This document shows, one piece after another, positions 36,669-47,338 of a DNA stretch of 64,000 bases. Source of the DNA: Paracoccus sediminis (GTDB taxonomy: Bacteria > Pseudomonadota > Alphaproteobacteria > Rhodobacterales > Rhodobacteraceae); the NCBI RefSeq assembly GCF_900188295.1, contig NZ_FZNM01000004.1, forward strand, positions 124,001 to 188,000, in the 5' to 3' direction. Under the pieces are notes generated by a model that made no database searches, was not told the DNA's origin, and worked only from the letters and a program-made list of their open reading frames with translations. The position numbers were made by a program, and so were the translations under genes. Positions within the stretch are counted from its first letter, which is position 1, and each line of letters begins with the position of its first letter.

Positions 36669-37493
36669 ATGGCACGCGCGACATCCCGCAACGCCAAGAT
36701 CGGCTGGACCGCCGCCGCGTGGTTCGTGGCCCTGCTGATCTTCTTTCCGATCCTTTACACGATCATCACCAGCCTCAAGACCGAGCAGGAGGCCATCGCC
36801 GGTTTCGACCTGATCCCGTCGCTGACGCTGGAAAGCTATCAGACCGTCCAGTCGCAGAACAACTATTGGCGACCCTTTACCAATTCGGTGATCCTGGCAG
36901 TCGGATCCACCATCCTGGCGCTGATCGTGGCGATCCCGGCAGCCTGGGCGATGGCGTTTTCGCCCACCAGGCGGACCAAGGACATCCTGATGTGGATGCT
37001 GTCCACCAAGATGATGCCCGCCGTGGCGGTGCTGGTGCCGATCTATCTGATCTTCCTGCGCACCGGGCTGATGGACACCCGCATCGGCCTGACGGTCCTG
37101 CTGATGCTGATAAATCTGCCGATCGTGGTCTGGATGCTGTACACCTATTTCCGCGAAATCCCCGGAGAGATCCTGGAAGCCGCGCGGATGGACGGCGCAA
37201 CCCTGCGCGACGAGATCCTGTATGTGCTGACGCCCATGGCGATCCCCGGCATCGCATCGACGCTGCTGCTGAACATCATCCTGGCCTGGAACGAGGCGTT
37301 CTGGACCATCCAGCTGACCACCACCAACGCGGCGCCGCTGTCGGCCTTCATCGCCAGTTTCTCCAGCCCGCAGGGGTTGTTCTGGGCCAAGCTGTCGGCG
37401 GCGTCCACCATGGCCATCGCGCCGATCCTGATCCTGGGCTGGTTCAGCCAGAAGCAACTGGTCCGCGGCCTGACCTTCGGCGCCGTGAAATAA
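36669..37493 (+). CDS. smoG: polyol ABC transporter permease
   Basis: The protein is 274 aa, of the MalG type, with six membrane segments and an EAA loop [20 protein letters not shown]. It forms the channel with SmoF. It lies 10 bases after smoF and 10 before smoK, clearly one transcript. Confidence 0.9.
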   Translation: MARATSRNAKIGWTAAAWFVALLIFFPILYTIITSLKTEQEAIAGFDLIPSLTLESYQTVQSQNNYWRPFTNSVILAVGSTILALIVAIPAAWAMAFSPTRRTKDILMWMLSTKMMPAVAVLVPIYLIFLRTGLMDTRIGLTVLLMLINLPIVVWMLYTYFREIPGEILEAARMDGATLRDEILYVLTPMAIPGIASTLLLNIILAWNEAFWTIQLTTTNAAPLSAFIASFSSPQGLFWAKLSAASTMAIAPILILGWFSQKQLVRGLTFGAVK

Positions 37494-37503
37494 GGGGAAA
37501 CAC

Positions 37504-38504
<1,001 letters not shown>

Positions 38505-38508
<4 letters not shown>

Positions 38509-39278
38509 AGCGGCTTGACGGCAAGCGCGCCCTTATCACCGGCGCGGCTCGGGGAATCGGCCTGGAATTCGCCCGCGCCTATCTGGCCGAGGGGGCGCGG
38601 GTGGCGATCTGCGACATCAACCTGGATGCCGCGCAACAGGCTGCAAGGGCGTTGGGCAGCGACGCCATCGCCGTGCGGCTGGACGTCACCGACCAGGCAT
38701 CCATCGACGCCTGCGTGGCGGCGGTCGAGGATGCCTTTGGCGGCATCGACATCCTGGTCAACAACGCCGCCCTGTTCACCGCCGCGCCCATCGCCGACAT
38801 CGCCCGCGCCGATTACGATCGCATCTTTGCGGTCAACGTGTCGGGCACGCTGTTCATGATGCAGGCGGTCGCGCGCGGCATGATCGCGCGGGGGCAGGGT
38901 GGCAAGATCATCAACATGGCGTCCCAGGCCGGGCGCCGGGGCGAACCGCTGGTCGCCGTCTATTGCGCCAGCAAGGCCGCCGTCATCAGCCTGACCCAGT
39001 CGGCGGGCCTGAACCTGATCGCGCACCGCATCAACGTGAACGCCATCGCGCCCGGCGTGGTCGATGGCGAACACTGGGACGGGGTGGACGCGTTCTTTGC
39101 CAGATACGAAGGCAAGGCCCCCGGCCAGAAGAAACGCGAGGTCGGCGAGGCCGTTCCGTTCGGCCGCATGGGCACCGCCGCCGACCTGACCGGCATGGCG
39201 ATCTTTCTGGCCACCCCCGAGGCCGATTACATCGTCGCCCAAACCTATAACGTGGATGGCGGACAGTGGATGAGCTGA
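38505..39278 (+). CDS. smoS: sorbitol dehydrogenase, short-chain type
   Basis: The protein is 257 aa, matching the Rhodobacter enzyme in size. SDR features are the NAD site GAARGIG at 13-19, NNAA, catalytic Ser in INMASQAG, and Tyr/Lys in YCASK. It oxidises D-glucitol to fructose (and galactitol in the relative) with NAD+. It is coupled to smoK, so import and oxidation are co-expressed. Confidence 0.9.
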
Positions 39279-39317
39279 GGCCGTCCATCCCCGCATCCCC
39301 TGACGAAAGGTCCAAGC

Positions 39318-40796
39318 ATGGCCGTCAACCTGTCTGAAACCACCCTGTCGGCCCTTCCCGACACCGTGGGCCGCCCCGGTTACGATCGTGGTGCCCTGGG
39401 CCGCGGCATCGTTCATGTCGGGGTGGGCAATTTTCACCGCGCCCACATGGCATGGTATCTGGACCAGTTGTTCGAGATGGGCGAGGGCCATGACTGGGGC
39501 CTGATCGGCGCGGGCGTGCGGCCGGGCGATGCGGCGATGCGCGACCGGCTGGCCGGGCAGGACTGGCTGACCACCGTGGTCGAACTGGATCCGGACGGGC
39601 TGAACGCGCGGGTCATCGGGTCGATGATCGATTTCGTGCCCATCGATCCGCAGGCGGTCGTTCATGCCATGGCCGATCCCGCCATCCGCATCGTGTCGCT
39701 GACGATCACCGAAGGGGGTTATTACGTCGATGCCAAGACCGACGGTTTTGACGCAGCCCATCCCGATATCGCCCATGACGCGGCCCATCCCGACGCGCCG
39801 AAAACGGTGTTCGGCATGATTCTGGCCGCGCTGCGCCGCAGGCGGGATGCAGGGTCCGAACCGTTCACCGTCATGTCCTGCGACAATCTGCCGGAAAACG
39901 GTCATGTCTGCGCCCGCACGGTCACGGAACTGGCGCAACTGTCCGACCCGGCCCTGGCGGACTGGATCCGGCGCCATGTGGCCTTTCCGAACTCGATGGT
40001 CGATTGCATCACCCCCGCCACGTCGGACCGCGAACGCAGCCTGGTCAGCGACCGTTTCGGCATCGCCGACGCCGCCCCCGTGGTCTGCGAGCCGTTCCGC
40101 CAATGGGTGCTGGAGGATCATTTCCCCCAGGGGCGCCCGCCGCTGGAAAGGGTCGGGGCGGAATTCGTGGCCGATGTCAGCCGGCACGAACTGATGAAGC
40201 TGCGGATCCTGAACGGGGGCCATGCGGCCATCGCCTATCCCTCGGCCCTGTTGGGGCACCATTTCGTTCACGATGCCATGGCCGATCCCCAGATCGAGGC
40301 CTGGCTGCGCGCCCTGGAAACGCGCGAGATCATCCCGACCCTGCAACCGATCCCCGGCGTCAGCTATGACGAATACCTGGAACTGATCGTCAGCCGATTC
40401 GCCAACCCCGAGATCGGCGACACCATCCTGCGCCTGTGCCTGGACGGATCGAACCGGCAGCCGAAATTCATCCTGCCGGTTCTGGCGGATACGCTGAAAT
40501 CCGATGCGGACGTGGACGGCCTTGCGCAAGAAGTGGCGTTCTGGTGCCGGTATTGCGAAGGCACGGACGAGGCGGGCAATGCCATCGCGCCGAACGACGA
40601 CAACCATGCCCAGTTGCGGGAATACGCGCTGGCCTCGCGGCGCGATCCGCTGGCCTTCTTGCAGAATGAGACAGTGTTCGGGCCGCTGGCCGGCAATCCG
40701 GTTTTCCGGGAAGCCTTTGCCCGCAAGCTGACGCTGGTGCAGAAACAGGGCGTGCGGACGGCCATCGACACCTATCTGTCCGGCACCCGCGCCTGA
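39318..40796 (+). CDS. mtlK: mannitol 2-dehydrogenase
   Basis: The protein is 492 aa, a polyol-specific long-chain dehydrogenase without metal. The N-terminal NAD site is GIVHVGVGNFHRAH, and the active-site motif is KLRILNGGH (Lys, Asn, His). It oxidises D-mannitol to fructose. It follows smoS by 39 bases and is the last gene before the terminator. The fructokinase (mtlZ) known from Rhodobacter is not adjacent here. Confidence 0.93.
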   Translation: MAVNLSETTLSALPDTVGRPGYDRGALGRGIVHVGVGNFHRAHMAWYLDQLFEMGEGHDWGLIGAGVRPGDAAMRDRLAGQDWLTTVVELDPDGLNARVIGSMIDFVPIDPQAVVHAMADPAIRIVSLTITEGGYYVDAKTDGFDAAHPDIAHDAAHPDAPKTVFGMILAALRRRRDAGSEPFTVMSCDNLPENGHVCARTVTELAQLSDPALADWIRRHVAFPNSMVDCITPATSDRERSLVSDRFGIADAAPVVCEPFRQWVLEDHFPQGRPPLERVGAEFVADVSRHELMKLRILNGGHAAIAYPSALLGHHFVHDAMADPQIEAWLRALETREIIPTLQPIPGVSYDEYLELIVSRFANPEIGDTILRLCLDGSNRQPKFILPVLADTLKSDADVDGLAQEVAFWCRYCEGTDEAGNAIAPNDDNHAQLREYALASRRDPLAFLQNETVFGPLAGNPVFREAFARKLTLVQKQGVRTAIDTYLSGTRA

Positions 40797-40801
40797 CGGG
40801 G

Positions 40802-40823
40802 AACCGGCCCGCAGGGGCCGGTT
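40802..40823. terminator. hairpin terminator after mtlK
   Basis: Nine-base perfect arms AACCGGCCC and GGGCCGGTT with a GCAG loop, followed by a short T-run. It sits between convergent mtlK and the YjbF-like gene and may serve both directions. Confidence 0.7.
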
Positions 40824-40835
40824 TCGGTTGTCGGG

Positions 40836-41486
40836 TCAGGGCCGCAGCGTCTGGATCGTCACATAGCCCAGGTTCGGCCCGATCCATTGGCGCGACACGG
40901 CAATCTGGCCCCCCGCAACCATGTAGCTGTTCTGGAAACTGGTGCCATGGCCCTGGCAGCTTTCGACCGTCACGCCGGGCCGCGGACCCGCGCCCACGGT
41001 GCAGGAAAACTGCAAGGGGCGTTCGACGCCATCGCCGGCGAAATAGCGCATGATGCGCACGCCGGTGCCCGTGGCCCCCGCGCGAATCAGCGTTTCGGTC
41101 TGCGGTTCCGCCACCGACAGGTCGTGGCCCAGGCCGCGCGTGCCGACCAGCATCCCGCCGCGCAGGATCAGCGCCTCCTCGGCGGGGGTCATGTAGGTGC
41201 GCAGGGCGCCGTTCTGGCCGGTCAGCGCCATGACCTGCGTGCGGTCCAGGCTTTCGAAACCGGCCTGGATCAGCGGGCCGGGGTTGACACGCAGCGCCTC
41301 GGCCGCAGCTTCCTGCGGGGATTTGGGCGCCACCACGGGCTGGTCGGCGGCCCGGCGCTGCGCCACCACCTGACTGGCGGTCTGCGCCAGGACGCCCAAC
41401 GGGCCGCTGCGTTCGTCGTCGTTGCCGCAGGCGGCAAGCCCGGCCACCAGCGACGCCGCCAGCGTGATCTTCAACGCGCCGTTCAT
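40836..41486 (-). CDS. YjbF/GfcB-family lipoprotein
   Basis: The protein is 216 aa. The lipobox LAAC places the lipidated Cys at residue 20. The rest resembles YjbF/GfcB proteins of group 4 capsule and yjb exopolysaccharide operons (RIMRYFAGDG; ISRQWIG-like VSRQWIGPNLGY). It is expected at the outer membrane. It is coupled by ATGA to the YjbH gene, matching the E. coli yjbEFGH logic, although yjbE and yjbG are absent here. Confidence 0.78.
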   Translation of the reverse strand: MNGALKITLAASLVAGLAACGNDDERSGPLGVLAQTASQVVAQRRAADQPVVAPKSPQEAAAEALRVNPGPLIQAGFESLDRTQVMALTGQNGALRTYMTPAEEALILRGGMLVGTRGLGHDLSVAEPQTETLIRAGATGTGVRIMRYFAGDGVERPLQFSCTVGAGPRPGVTVESCQGHGTSFQNSYMVAGGQIAVSRQWIGPNLGYVTIQTLRP

Positions 41487-43669
41487 CGCCAGAACCTCCC
41501 CCAGCCTTCATACAGTTTGACGGAATGGCTTTCGCGCACTTGGTCGTACAAACGGTCCCGCACGTTCAACTGCGCGCCGCCATCGCGCGACAGCGACCGC
41601 AGGTTGGCGTTGACCCGCTCGCGCGAGGGTTGCCCGGTCGCCCAGCCCAGCGGGATCGATAGGGTGACGCCCTTGTCGAAGCTGCCCTCGCCGAACTCCT
41701 CGGACGACAGGTCGGTCTTGGTCGCATAGGCCCCCAGCCGCCAGCCATTCGCGAATTCGCGCGTCAGGCTGACGGTCGCGCCCTTGTCGCCCGCCAGATA
41801 CTTGCCGACATCGACCTGCGCCGTGAACCCGTTCGCGAATTCGTAATAGGCCGAGACATGGCCCATCGTGACCTCGTAGTCGCGAAAGTCGAAAAGCTGG
41901 TCGAAGTCGCGCTTGCGGACCCGGTTCACCTCGGCCCCCAGGGCCAGGGGCGATCCCGCAGGCTTCCACAGAACCTCGGCCGAAACGCCGCCATAGGCCC
42001 GTTCCAGCAGGCCCGCGGTGACACGGGTGTAAACCGCCGGCGTGGGCTTGGCGTAATAGGCCAGCGTCAGTTCCGGGATCACCGGGCTGTCGTTGCCGGA
42101 ATACATGCGCGTGTCGGACCGGACGCGCGGCACGCCTTCGGGCGTGGTTTCCAGCGACGGGTCGGCCTCGTACTCCTCGGCGGTATAGTATTCGCCGCGC
42201 TGACCGGGAATGCCGGGACCGCGCCGTTCAATATTGCCAAAGACCCGCTGGCGCAGGGCGCCGGTCAGGACCAGGCCCGGCGCGATTTCGTAACTGGCGC
42301 GTGCCTCGGCCCCGACTTCGTGGGTCAACCCGTCCTCGGCGCTGAAAATGCCCAGGTTCAGCGTGGGCTTGATCGACCAGCGGAACCGGGGATAGACGCC
42401 TTCGCTGCGCACCAGTCCGGGCGCGCCCGCCGGGGCATCGGACAGCACCGAGGCGGCGGCGATCTGCCCAGCCTCGGTGTTTTCAAGGCGTTCCACATCG
42501 GACCGGCGCAAGGTGACGGACGATGTCGGCAAGCCTTCGGCGGTCGAGGTGATGACGAAGGTTTCGACCGACGGGGGCAGGGCGCGGGTCATCAGCCGCG
42601 CGGTGCGGCCGACGGCCTCGGCCTGGTTGATGTAACGGGTGTTGCGCAGCCGCACCTCGGCCCGGCTGGACGACAGGGCCATGCTTTCCAGGATCTGCCC
42701 TTCGTCGGCCATCGCATCGCCAAGCGCGGCCTGGATCGCGGGTTGCGCGGTCGGATCCTGCGCCCAGACGCCCGACCAGCCGTCGGGGTCAGCACCGGGC
42801 GACGGGCGCGGGCGCACCGGGGCCGGGGCCTTTTCCAGGCCCGAGGGATAGGGCGCCTCTCTGGGGTTCAGGGCGATCGAGAACTGCGCGCCGAAGGAGT
42901 TCCCGCCGATCGAATAAACGCCCACCTGATAGGCGCGGCCGAAGCTGTAATAGGCGCCAAGGTTCAGGCTGCTGCCCGGCTCGTCGCCCTGCTGGAAGAC
43001 CTGGCCGTTGCTGTACCGCGCCACATAATCGGTGTTGGAATATTCGGCCACCAGGCTCAGCCGGTCGTTGACCTGCCAACTGACCGAGGCGAAGGGCCTG
43101 GCGCCGCCCCGGAACCAGTCGTCGACGTTCGGCGTGCCGCCTTCGTCGTCGATATCGATGGTGCGCGGCTTGCCCGCCAGCACGCCCCAGCCCAGACCGG
43201 CGGACACGCGGACCGACGGCGTCACCGTCTTGGTGGCGACGATGTATTCGCCCGAATAGACGCCGGTTCCCAGAAAATCCTGCAAGCCCACGGCCAATGC
43301 GGGACGCCAGCCCTGTTCGTCCAGCACCTGATAGCGCAGATCCAGCGACCGGTCGGTGATATAGCCGTTGTCGCGGTAATCGTTGATTCCGTCGATGCGC
43401 GAATAGCGCAGCACGGTCGTCAGCCCCGGCAACGCCTGAAAGACGATATTGCTGCGCCGCGCATAATCCGACCAGGACACCGTCGCGCCCAGCGTGCCAT
43501 CGGGCAGCGTTTCGGCCGTGGGCGTGTCGATGCCGCCGGGCAGGCCATAGGTGGACATGCTGCGGCCATACATCGGTTCCGCCACAGCGGTCGTGCCGGC
43601 CGAACCCAGTACCAGGGCGATGGGCAGGGTGGTCGCCATCAGGCGTCCTGCAAGGGGGGATCGGCGCAT
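41483..43669 (-). CDS. YjbH-family outer-membrane exopolysaccharide protein
   Basis: The protein is 728 aa, with a signal peptide (cleavage near AVAEP) and a YjbH N-terminus: YGLPGGIDTPTAETLPDGTL, LPGLTTVLRYSRIDG. Many amphipathic strands and a C-terminus ending in Trp-Arg suggest a beta-barrel at the outer membrane. It likely helps export or assemble exopolysaccharide together with the lipoprotein. Start at 43669 has GAGGAC upstream; a second ATG 10 codons in is also possible. Confidence 0.85.
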   Translation of the reverse strand: MRRSPLAGRLMATTLPIALVLGSAGTTAVAEPMYGRSMSTYGLPGGIDTPTAETLPDGTLGATVSWSDYARRSNIVFQALPGLTTVLRYSRIDGINDYRDNGYITDRSLDLRYQVLDEQGWRPALAVGLQDFLGTGVYSGEYIVATKTVTPSVRVSAGLGWGVLAGKPRTIDIDDEGGTPNVDDWFRGGARPFASVSWQVNDRLSLVAEYSNTDYVARYSNGQVFQQGDEPGSSLNLGAYYSFGRAYQVGVYSIGGNSFGAQFSIALNPREAPYPSGLEKAPAPVRPRPSPGADPDGWSGVWAQDPTAQPAIQAALGDAMADEGQILESMALSSSRAEVRLRNTRYINQAEAVGRTARLMTRALPPSVETFVITSTAEGLPTSSVTLRRSDVERLENTEAGQIAAASVLSDAPAGAPGLVRSEGVYPRFRWSIKPTLNLGIFSAEDGLTHEVGAEARASYEIAPGLVLTGALRQRVFGNIERRGPGIPGQRGEYYTAEEYEADPSLETTPEGVPRVRSDTRMYSGNDSPVIPELTLAYYAKPTPAVYTRVTAGLLERAYGGVSAEVLWKPAGSPLALGAEVNRVRKRDFDQLFDFRDYEVTMGHVSAYYEFANGFTAQVDVGKYLAGDKGATVSLTREFANGWRLGAYATKTDLSSEEFGEGSFDKGVTLSIPLGWATGQPSRERVNANLRSLSRDGGAQLNVRDRLYDQVRESHSVKLYEGWGRFWR

Positions 43670-43699
43670 GGTGGCATGTCCTCGTTGGCGTTTGGCCGG

Positions 43700-43729
43700 A
43701 TCATAGACGGCAAACCGGTTCCCTGACAG
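43700..43729 (-). promoter_or_regulatory. candidate promoter of the yjbH-yjbF pair
   Basis: On the minus strand, CTGTCA (43729-43724) and TATGAT (43705-43700) are separated by 18 bases, giving a leader of about 25-30 bases before the start at 43669. Confidence 0.5.
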
Positions 43730-43790
43730 CCCGGCTGCGCATCATGCCCGCGCGGGTGCGTCCCGGATGCCGCAGCGGGCGGTCAGCGGG

Positions 43791-44621
43791 TCAATCGGCG
43801 GGTTCGGTCGCGGTCGTGTCGGCGCCGGTCGACTGGGCCGGGGGAAGAACCCGCAATTCCGGCACGATCGGCGCGGCGGTCGCCGCGGGGGTGCCGCTGG
43901 CGGTGGGCGGGGGCGGCAGGTCGCCCGTGCCTTCCGACGCGGGCGCGGTGGGGGCAGGGCTGGCCGCGGGCTGGGATGCGGGGGCCGGTGCCGACGTTTC
44001 CGCACCGGCTGCCGCGGCTGCGGCAGGGACCGCTGCGGGGCGGGACGCGGCGGGTCGTGGGCTGTTCGTGGTCGCGCGCGGCGTGGCCGGGGCGGGGGCG
44101 CGGGTGGCGGCGACGGCCTGGGCGGTCTCGGCGGTGGCGGCGGCCGCGCAACCGGTCTGCGTGTTGCCCGAAACGGTCAGGCGCGCGCTAAAGGGAAAGT
44201 CCTGGCCCGACATGCTGTCCCGGCATTCGGCTGCGCGGATGTTGAGCGCAAAGGGACGGCCCGCATGGACGCCGATGTATTCGACACCCTGCGCAAAGAC
44301 CAGGCGGTTCACGCGGATCGGACGGCCGTTCTGGTTGTCCGGCGTCTTGTAAAGGGCGGTGCTGCCCGCGACATCGACGGCCCAGAACGGCTCGTTTCCG
44401 CGCGCGCTGAAGGCGGCGGTGTTGTAGGTCGCGGCCTCGGCGGTGGACACGGGCCTCATTTCGGTTCCGGTTTCAATGGGCTGTTCCAGCGGCGACACGC
44501 CGGGCGGGCCCTTGTGGCCTTCGACCAGGGGGGCGGCGCGGTCCATGCCGGGGATGGTCACGCCTTCGCAGGCGGCAAGCGGCAGGGTCATCAGCGCGAT
44601 GAATGCAAGACGCGGGGTCAT
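43791..44621 (-). CDS. lipoprotein of the COG3650 type with a low-complexity tail
   Basis: The protein is 276 aa, with lipobox LAAC and lipidated Cys at residue 18. Residues about 70-165 hold the conserved domain: FSARGNEPFWAVDV, YIGVHAGRPFALNIRAAEC, and a Cys near the end of the domain. The C-terminal 110 residues are an Ala/Pro/Thr-rich tail, probably disordered and reaching into the periplasm. Function is unknown for this domain family. It stands alone between yjbH and sdaA. Confidence 0.72.
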   Translation of the reverse strand: MTPRLAFIALMTLPLAACEGVTIPGMDRAAPLVEGHKGPPGVSPLEQPIETGTEMRPVSTAEAATYNTAAFSARGNEPFWAVDVAGSTALYKTPDNQNGRPIRVNRLVFAQGVEYIGVHAGRPFALNIRAAECRDSMSGQDFPFSARLTVSGNTQTGCAAAATAETAQAVAATRAPAPATPRATTNSPRPAASRPAAVPAAAAAAGAETSAPAPASQPAASPAPTAPASEGTGDLPPPPTASGTPAATAAPIVPELRVLPPAQSTGADTTATEPAD

Positions 44622-44701
44622 CGGTCAGCCTTCTTCAGGGGATCACTGTCATGCCAGCGTTAGCAACCGGCCGCCGCCGGGGCAAGCCGATCACAGACCC
44701 T

Positions 44702-44719
44702 GCGGCGGCAGCCCGCCGC
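44702..44719 (-). terminator. hairpin after sdaA, no T-run
   Basis: Seven-base perfect arms GCGGCGG and CCGCCGC with a 4-base loop lie 10 bases past the sdaA stop. The missing T-run makes a factor-independent terminator uncertain. Confidence 0.4.
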
Positions 44720-44728
44720 TGTATCCCA

Positions 44729-46111
44729 TCAACAGTTCGGCACGTTGACCGCCAGCCCGCCCAGGGATGTTTCCTTGTATTTGTCCGACATGTCGCGGCC
44801 GGTCTGGCGCATCGTCTCGATCGCGGCGTCCAGCGGCACGAAATGGGTGCCGTCGCCGCGCAGGGACAGGCTGGCCGCGCTGACCGCCTTGATCGCGCCA
44901 AGCCCGTTGCGTTCGATGCAGGGCACCTGCACCAGCCCCCGCACCGGATCGCAGGTCATGCCCAGGTGATGCTCCAGGGCGATTTCGGCGGCGTTTTCGA
45001 CCTGTTCCGGCGTGCCCCCCAGCACAGCCGCCAGTCCCGCCGCCGCCATCGCGGATGCGCTGCCCACCTCGGCCTGGCACCCCGCCTCGGCGCCGGAAAT
45101 GCTGGCGTTGTGCTTGACCAGCCCGCCGATGGCCGCCGCTGTCAGCAGGAATTCGGGGATGTCGCGTTCGGACGCGCCCGGCACATGGTCCAGCCAATAG
45201 CGGATCACGGCCGGCACGGTGCCTGCCGCGCCGTTGGTAGGCGCGGTGACGACCTGGCCGCCGGCCGCGTTCTCCTCGTTCACGGCCATGGCATAGGTGG
45301 ACATCCAGTCGTTGATGACATGGGGCGCGGTCAGGTTCATGCCGCGTTCGGCCAGCAGCTTTTCGTGGATCGCCTTGGCGCGGCGCTTCACCGACAGCCC
45401 GCCCGGCAGGATGCCGTCGCTGGTCAGCCCCCGGTCCATGCAGTCGCGCATCACCTGCCAGATCCGCATCAGTCCGTCGCGGATCTCGGCGTCCGAGCGG
45501 TAGACGCGTTCGTTGTCATGCTTCATCCGGGCGATGCTTTTGCCCGACGCCTTGGCCATGGCCAGCATCTCGGCCGCGCTGGCAAACGGGAACGGCACCG
45601 CGGGTGCGTCATCGCTGCGCTTTTCGTCCCCCTTGCGGGCCAGTTCTTGATCGGTCAGCACAAAGCCGCCGCCGATGGAATAATAGACGCGGTGGAAGAT
45701 CACGTCGCCCTGCGCGTCGGTCGCGGACAGGGTCATGCCGTTGGCGTGGCCCGGCAGCGCATGGTCGTAATCGAAGCGCAGGTCGCGGTCGGGGTCGAAG
45801 GCCAGATCGCCCAGCCCCTCGGGCGACAGGAGGCGGGTATCGCGGTTCGCCGCCAGCGCCGCCTCGGCGGCCTCGGCGTCCAGCGTGGCGGGCACGAAGC
45901 CCGCAAGGCCCAGGATCGTGGCGCGGTCGGTCGCATGGCCCTTGCCGGTAAAGGCCAGGCTGCCGTGCAGGCTGGCCTTTACGCCGTGGGCCTTGAACGG
46001 CTGCTGGCGCAAATCGTCCAGAAAGCGTGCGCCGGCGACCATCGGCCCCATCGTGTGCGACGACGACGGGCCGACGCCCACCTTGAACAGATCGAAAACC
46101 GACAGGAACAT
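44729..46111 (-). CDS. sdaA: L-serine ammonia-lyase (iron-sulfur)
   Basis: The protein is 460 aa. The start at 46111 ([19 protein letters not shown]) is chosen because it matches the family and has AAGGGGGA upstream; an in-frame ATG lies at 46138. N-terminal and catalytic parts are fused in one chain, as in E. coli SdaA. Iron-sulfur Cys candidates lie in [21 protein letters not shown] and the C-terminal NC. It deaminates serine to pyruvate and ammonia. It diverges from dusB. Confidence 0.93.
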   Translation of the reverse strand: MFLSVFDLFKVGVGPSSSHTMGPMVAGARFLDDLRQQPFKAHGVKASLHGSLAFTGKGHATDRATILGLAGFVPATLDAEAAEAALAANRDTRLLSPEGLGDLAFDPDRDLRFDYDHALPGHANGMTLSATDAQGDVIFHRVYYSIGGGFVLTDQELARKGDEKRSDDAPAVPFPFASAAEMLAMAKASGKSIARMKHDNERVYRSDAEIRDGLMRIWQVMRDCMDRGLTSDGILPGGLSVKRRAKAIHEKLLAERGMNLTAPHVINDWMSTYAMAVNEENAAGGQVVTAPTNGAAGTVPAVIRYWLDHVPGASERDIPEFLLTAAAIGGLVKHNASISGAEAGCQAEVGSASAMAAAGLAAVLGGTPEQVENAAEIALEHHLGMTCDPVRGLVQVPCIERNGLGAIKAVSAASLSLRGDGTHFVPLDAAIETMRQTGRDMSDKYKETSLGGLAVNVPNC

Positions 46112-46223
46112 CCTGTCCCCCTTGTGATTTCCTTTCATCTACGCATCTGCTACGGGTTTCGCCACCGCGATTGCGGCAATGCGGTCGGATCTTCGCGACA
46201 TTTTCCCGGACTCCGGCGCTGCT

Positions 46224-46251
46224 GTGAAAATAGGCGGCATGCCTATATAAC
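46224..46251 (+). promoter_or_regulatory. candidate promoter with a palindrome, upstream of dusB
   Basis: GTGAAA (46224-46229) and TATAAC (46246-46251) are 16 bases apart. The palindrome ATAGGC-N5-GCCTAT (46230-46246) fills the spacer, so a bound protein would directly affect polymerase. It lies within the 228-base divergent gap between sdaA and dusB; the rest of the gap shows nothing else I can support. Confidence 0.4.
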
Positions 46252-46339
46252 AGGCTTTCGACCGTCTGATGAAACACGCGGCAGCACCCCCTGCATCGAC
46301 GATCTTGCAGCAGGCAGGTGGCGGGTAAAGGAACGACAC

Positions 46340-47338
46340 ATGCAGTTCGGCGAACCGATCATTCTTGGCGACACGCGGCTGGGACCGCCGGTGTTTCTTG
46401 CACCGATGGCGGGAATCACGGATCTGCCGTTTCGCCGTGCCGTTGCGCGATACGGCGCCGGGCTGATGGTCAGCGAAATGGTCGCCTCGACCGAGATGGT
46501 GACGCCGCGCCCGTCCACCCGCGCCGCTGTCCGCGCCAAGGCTTTGACCGAAGGCGCGCTGCCTGTCAGCGTGCAGATCGCGGGCCGCGAAGCGGGCGCG
46601 ATGGCCGAAACCGCCCGGATCGTGCAGGGCATGGGCGCGCGGATCATCGACATCAACATGGGCTGTCCGGCCAAGAAAGTGACGGGCGGGCTGTCGGGCG
46701 CGGCGCTGATGCGCGATCTGGACCACGCGCTGACGCTGATCGACGCGGTGGTGAGCGCGGTCAACGTGCCCGTGACACTGAAGATGCGGCTGGGCTGGGA
46801 CGACGATTGCCTGAACGCGGCCGATCTGGCGCGCCGCGCGACGGATGCGGGCGTCAGGATGCTGACGGTGCATGGCCGGACGCGCGCGCAATTCTACAAG
46901 GGTCGGGCCGACTGGACCCGCATCCGCGCGGTGGCGAACCTGCCGGGCCGCCCGCCGTTGGTCGCCAACGGCGATGTGGTGGACGGGGCGTCGGCGCGCG
47001 CCGCCCTGTCGGCCTCGGGGGCGGATGCGGTGATGGTCGGGCGCGGCGCCCAGGGGGCGCCCTGGCGGCTGGCGCAGATCGCGCATGACCTGGTGGGCAG
47101 CCCTGCGCCCAGGGTGCCGCAGGGCGATGCCCTGGCCGATGCGGTGGCCGAACATTACGAAGACATGCTGGATTTCCATGGCACCGACCTGGGCCTGCGT
47201 GTCGCCCGCAAGCATCTGGGCTGGTATGCCGACGCGAACGGCGCCCCCCTGCGCGACCGGATGCTGCGGGCCGACAGCCCCGCGGCGACGCTGGCGCTGA
47301 TCCGGCGGGCCTTCGGCGATGCGCGGGTGGCCGCATGA
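46340..47338 (+). CDS. dusB: tRNA-dihydrouridine synthase B (NifR3)
   Basis: The protein is 332 aa, with AAAGGA before the start. FMN enzyme features are LAPMAGITDLPFR, the catalytic Cys in NMGCPAKKV, TLKMRLGW, TVHGRTRAQ and GRGAQGAPW. It reduces uridine in the D-loop of tRNA. In this group it always precedes ntrB, hence the old name nifR3. The stop overlaps the ntrB start by ATGA. Confidence 0.95.
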   Translation: MQFGEPIILGDTRLGPPVFLAPMAGITDLPFRRAVARYGAGLMVSEMVASTEMVTPRPSTRAAVRAKALTEGALPVSVQIAGREAGAMAETARIVQGMGARIIDINMGCPAKKVTGGLSGAALMRDLDHALTLIDAVVSAVNVPVTLKMRLGWDDDCLNAADLARRATDAGVRMLTVHGRTRAQFYKGRADWTRIRAVANLPGRPPLVANGDVVDGASARAALSASGADAVMVGRGAQGAPWRLAQIAHDLVGSPAPRVPQGDALADAVAEHYEDMLDFHGTDLGLRVARKHLGWYADANGAPLRDRMLRADSPAATLALIRRAFGDARVAA

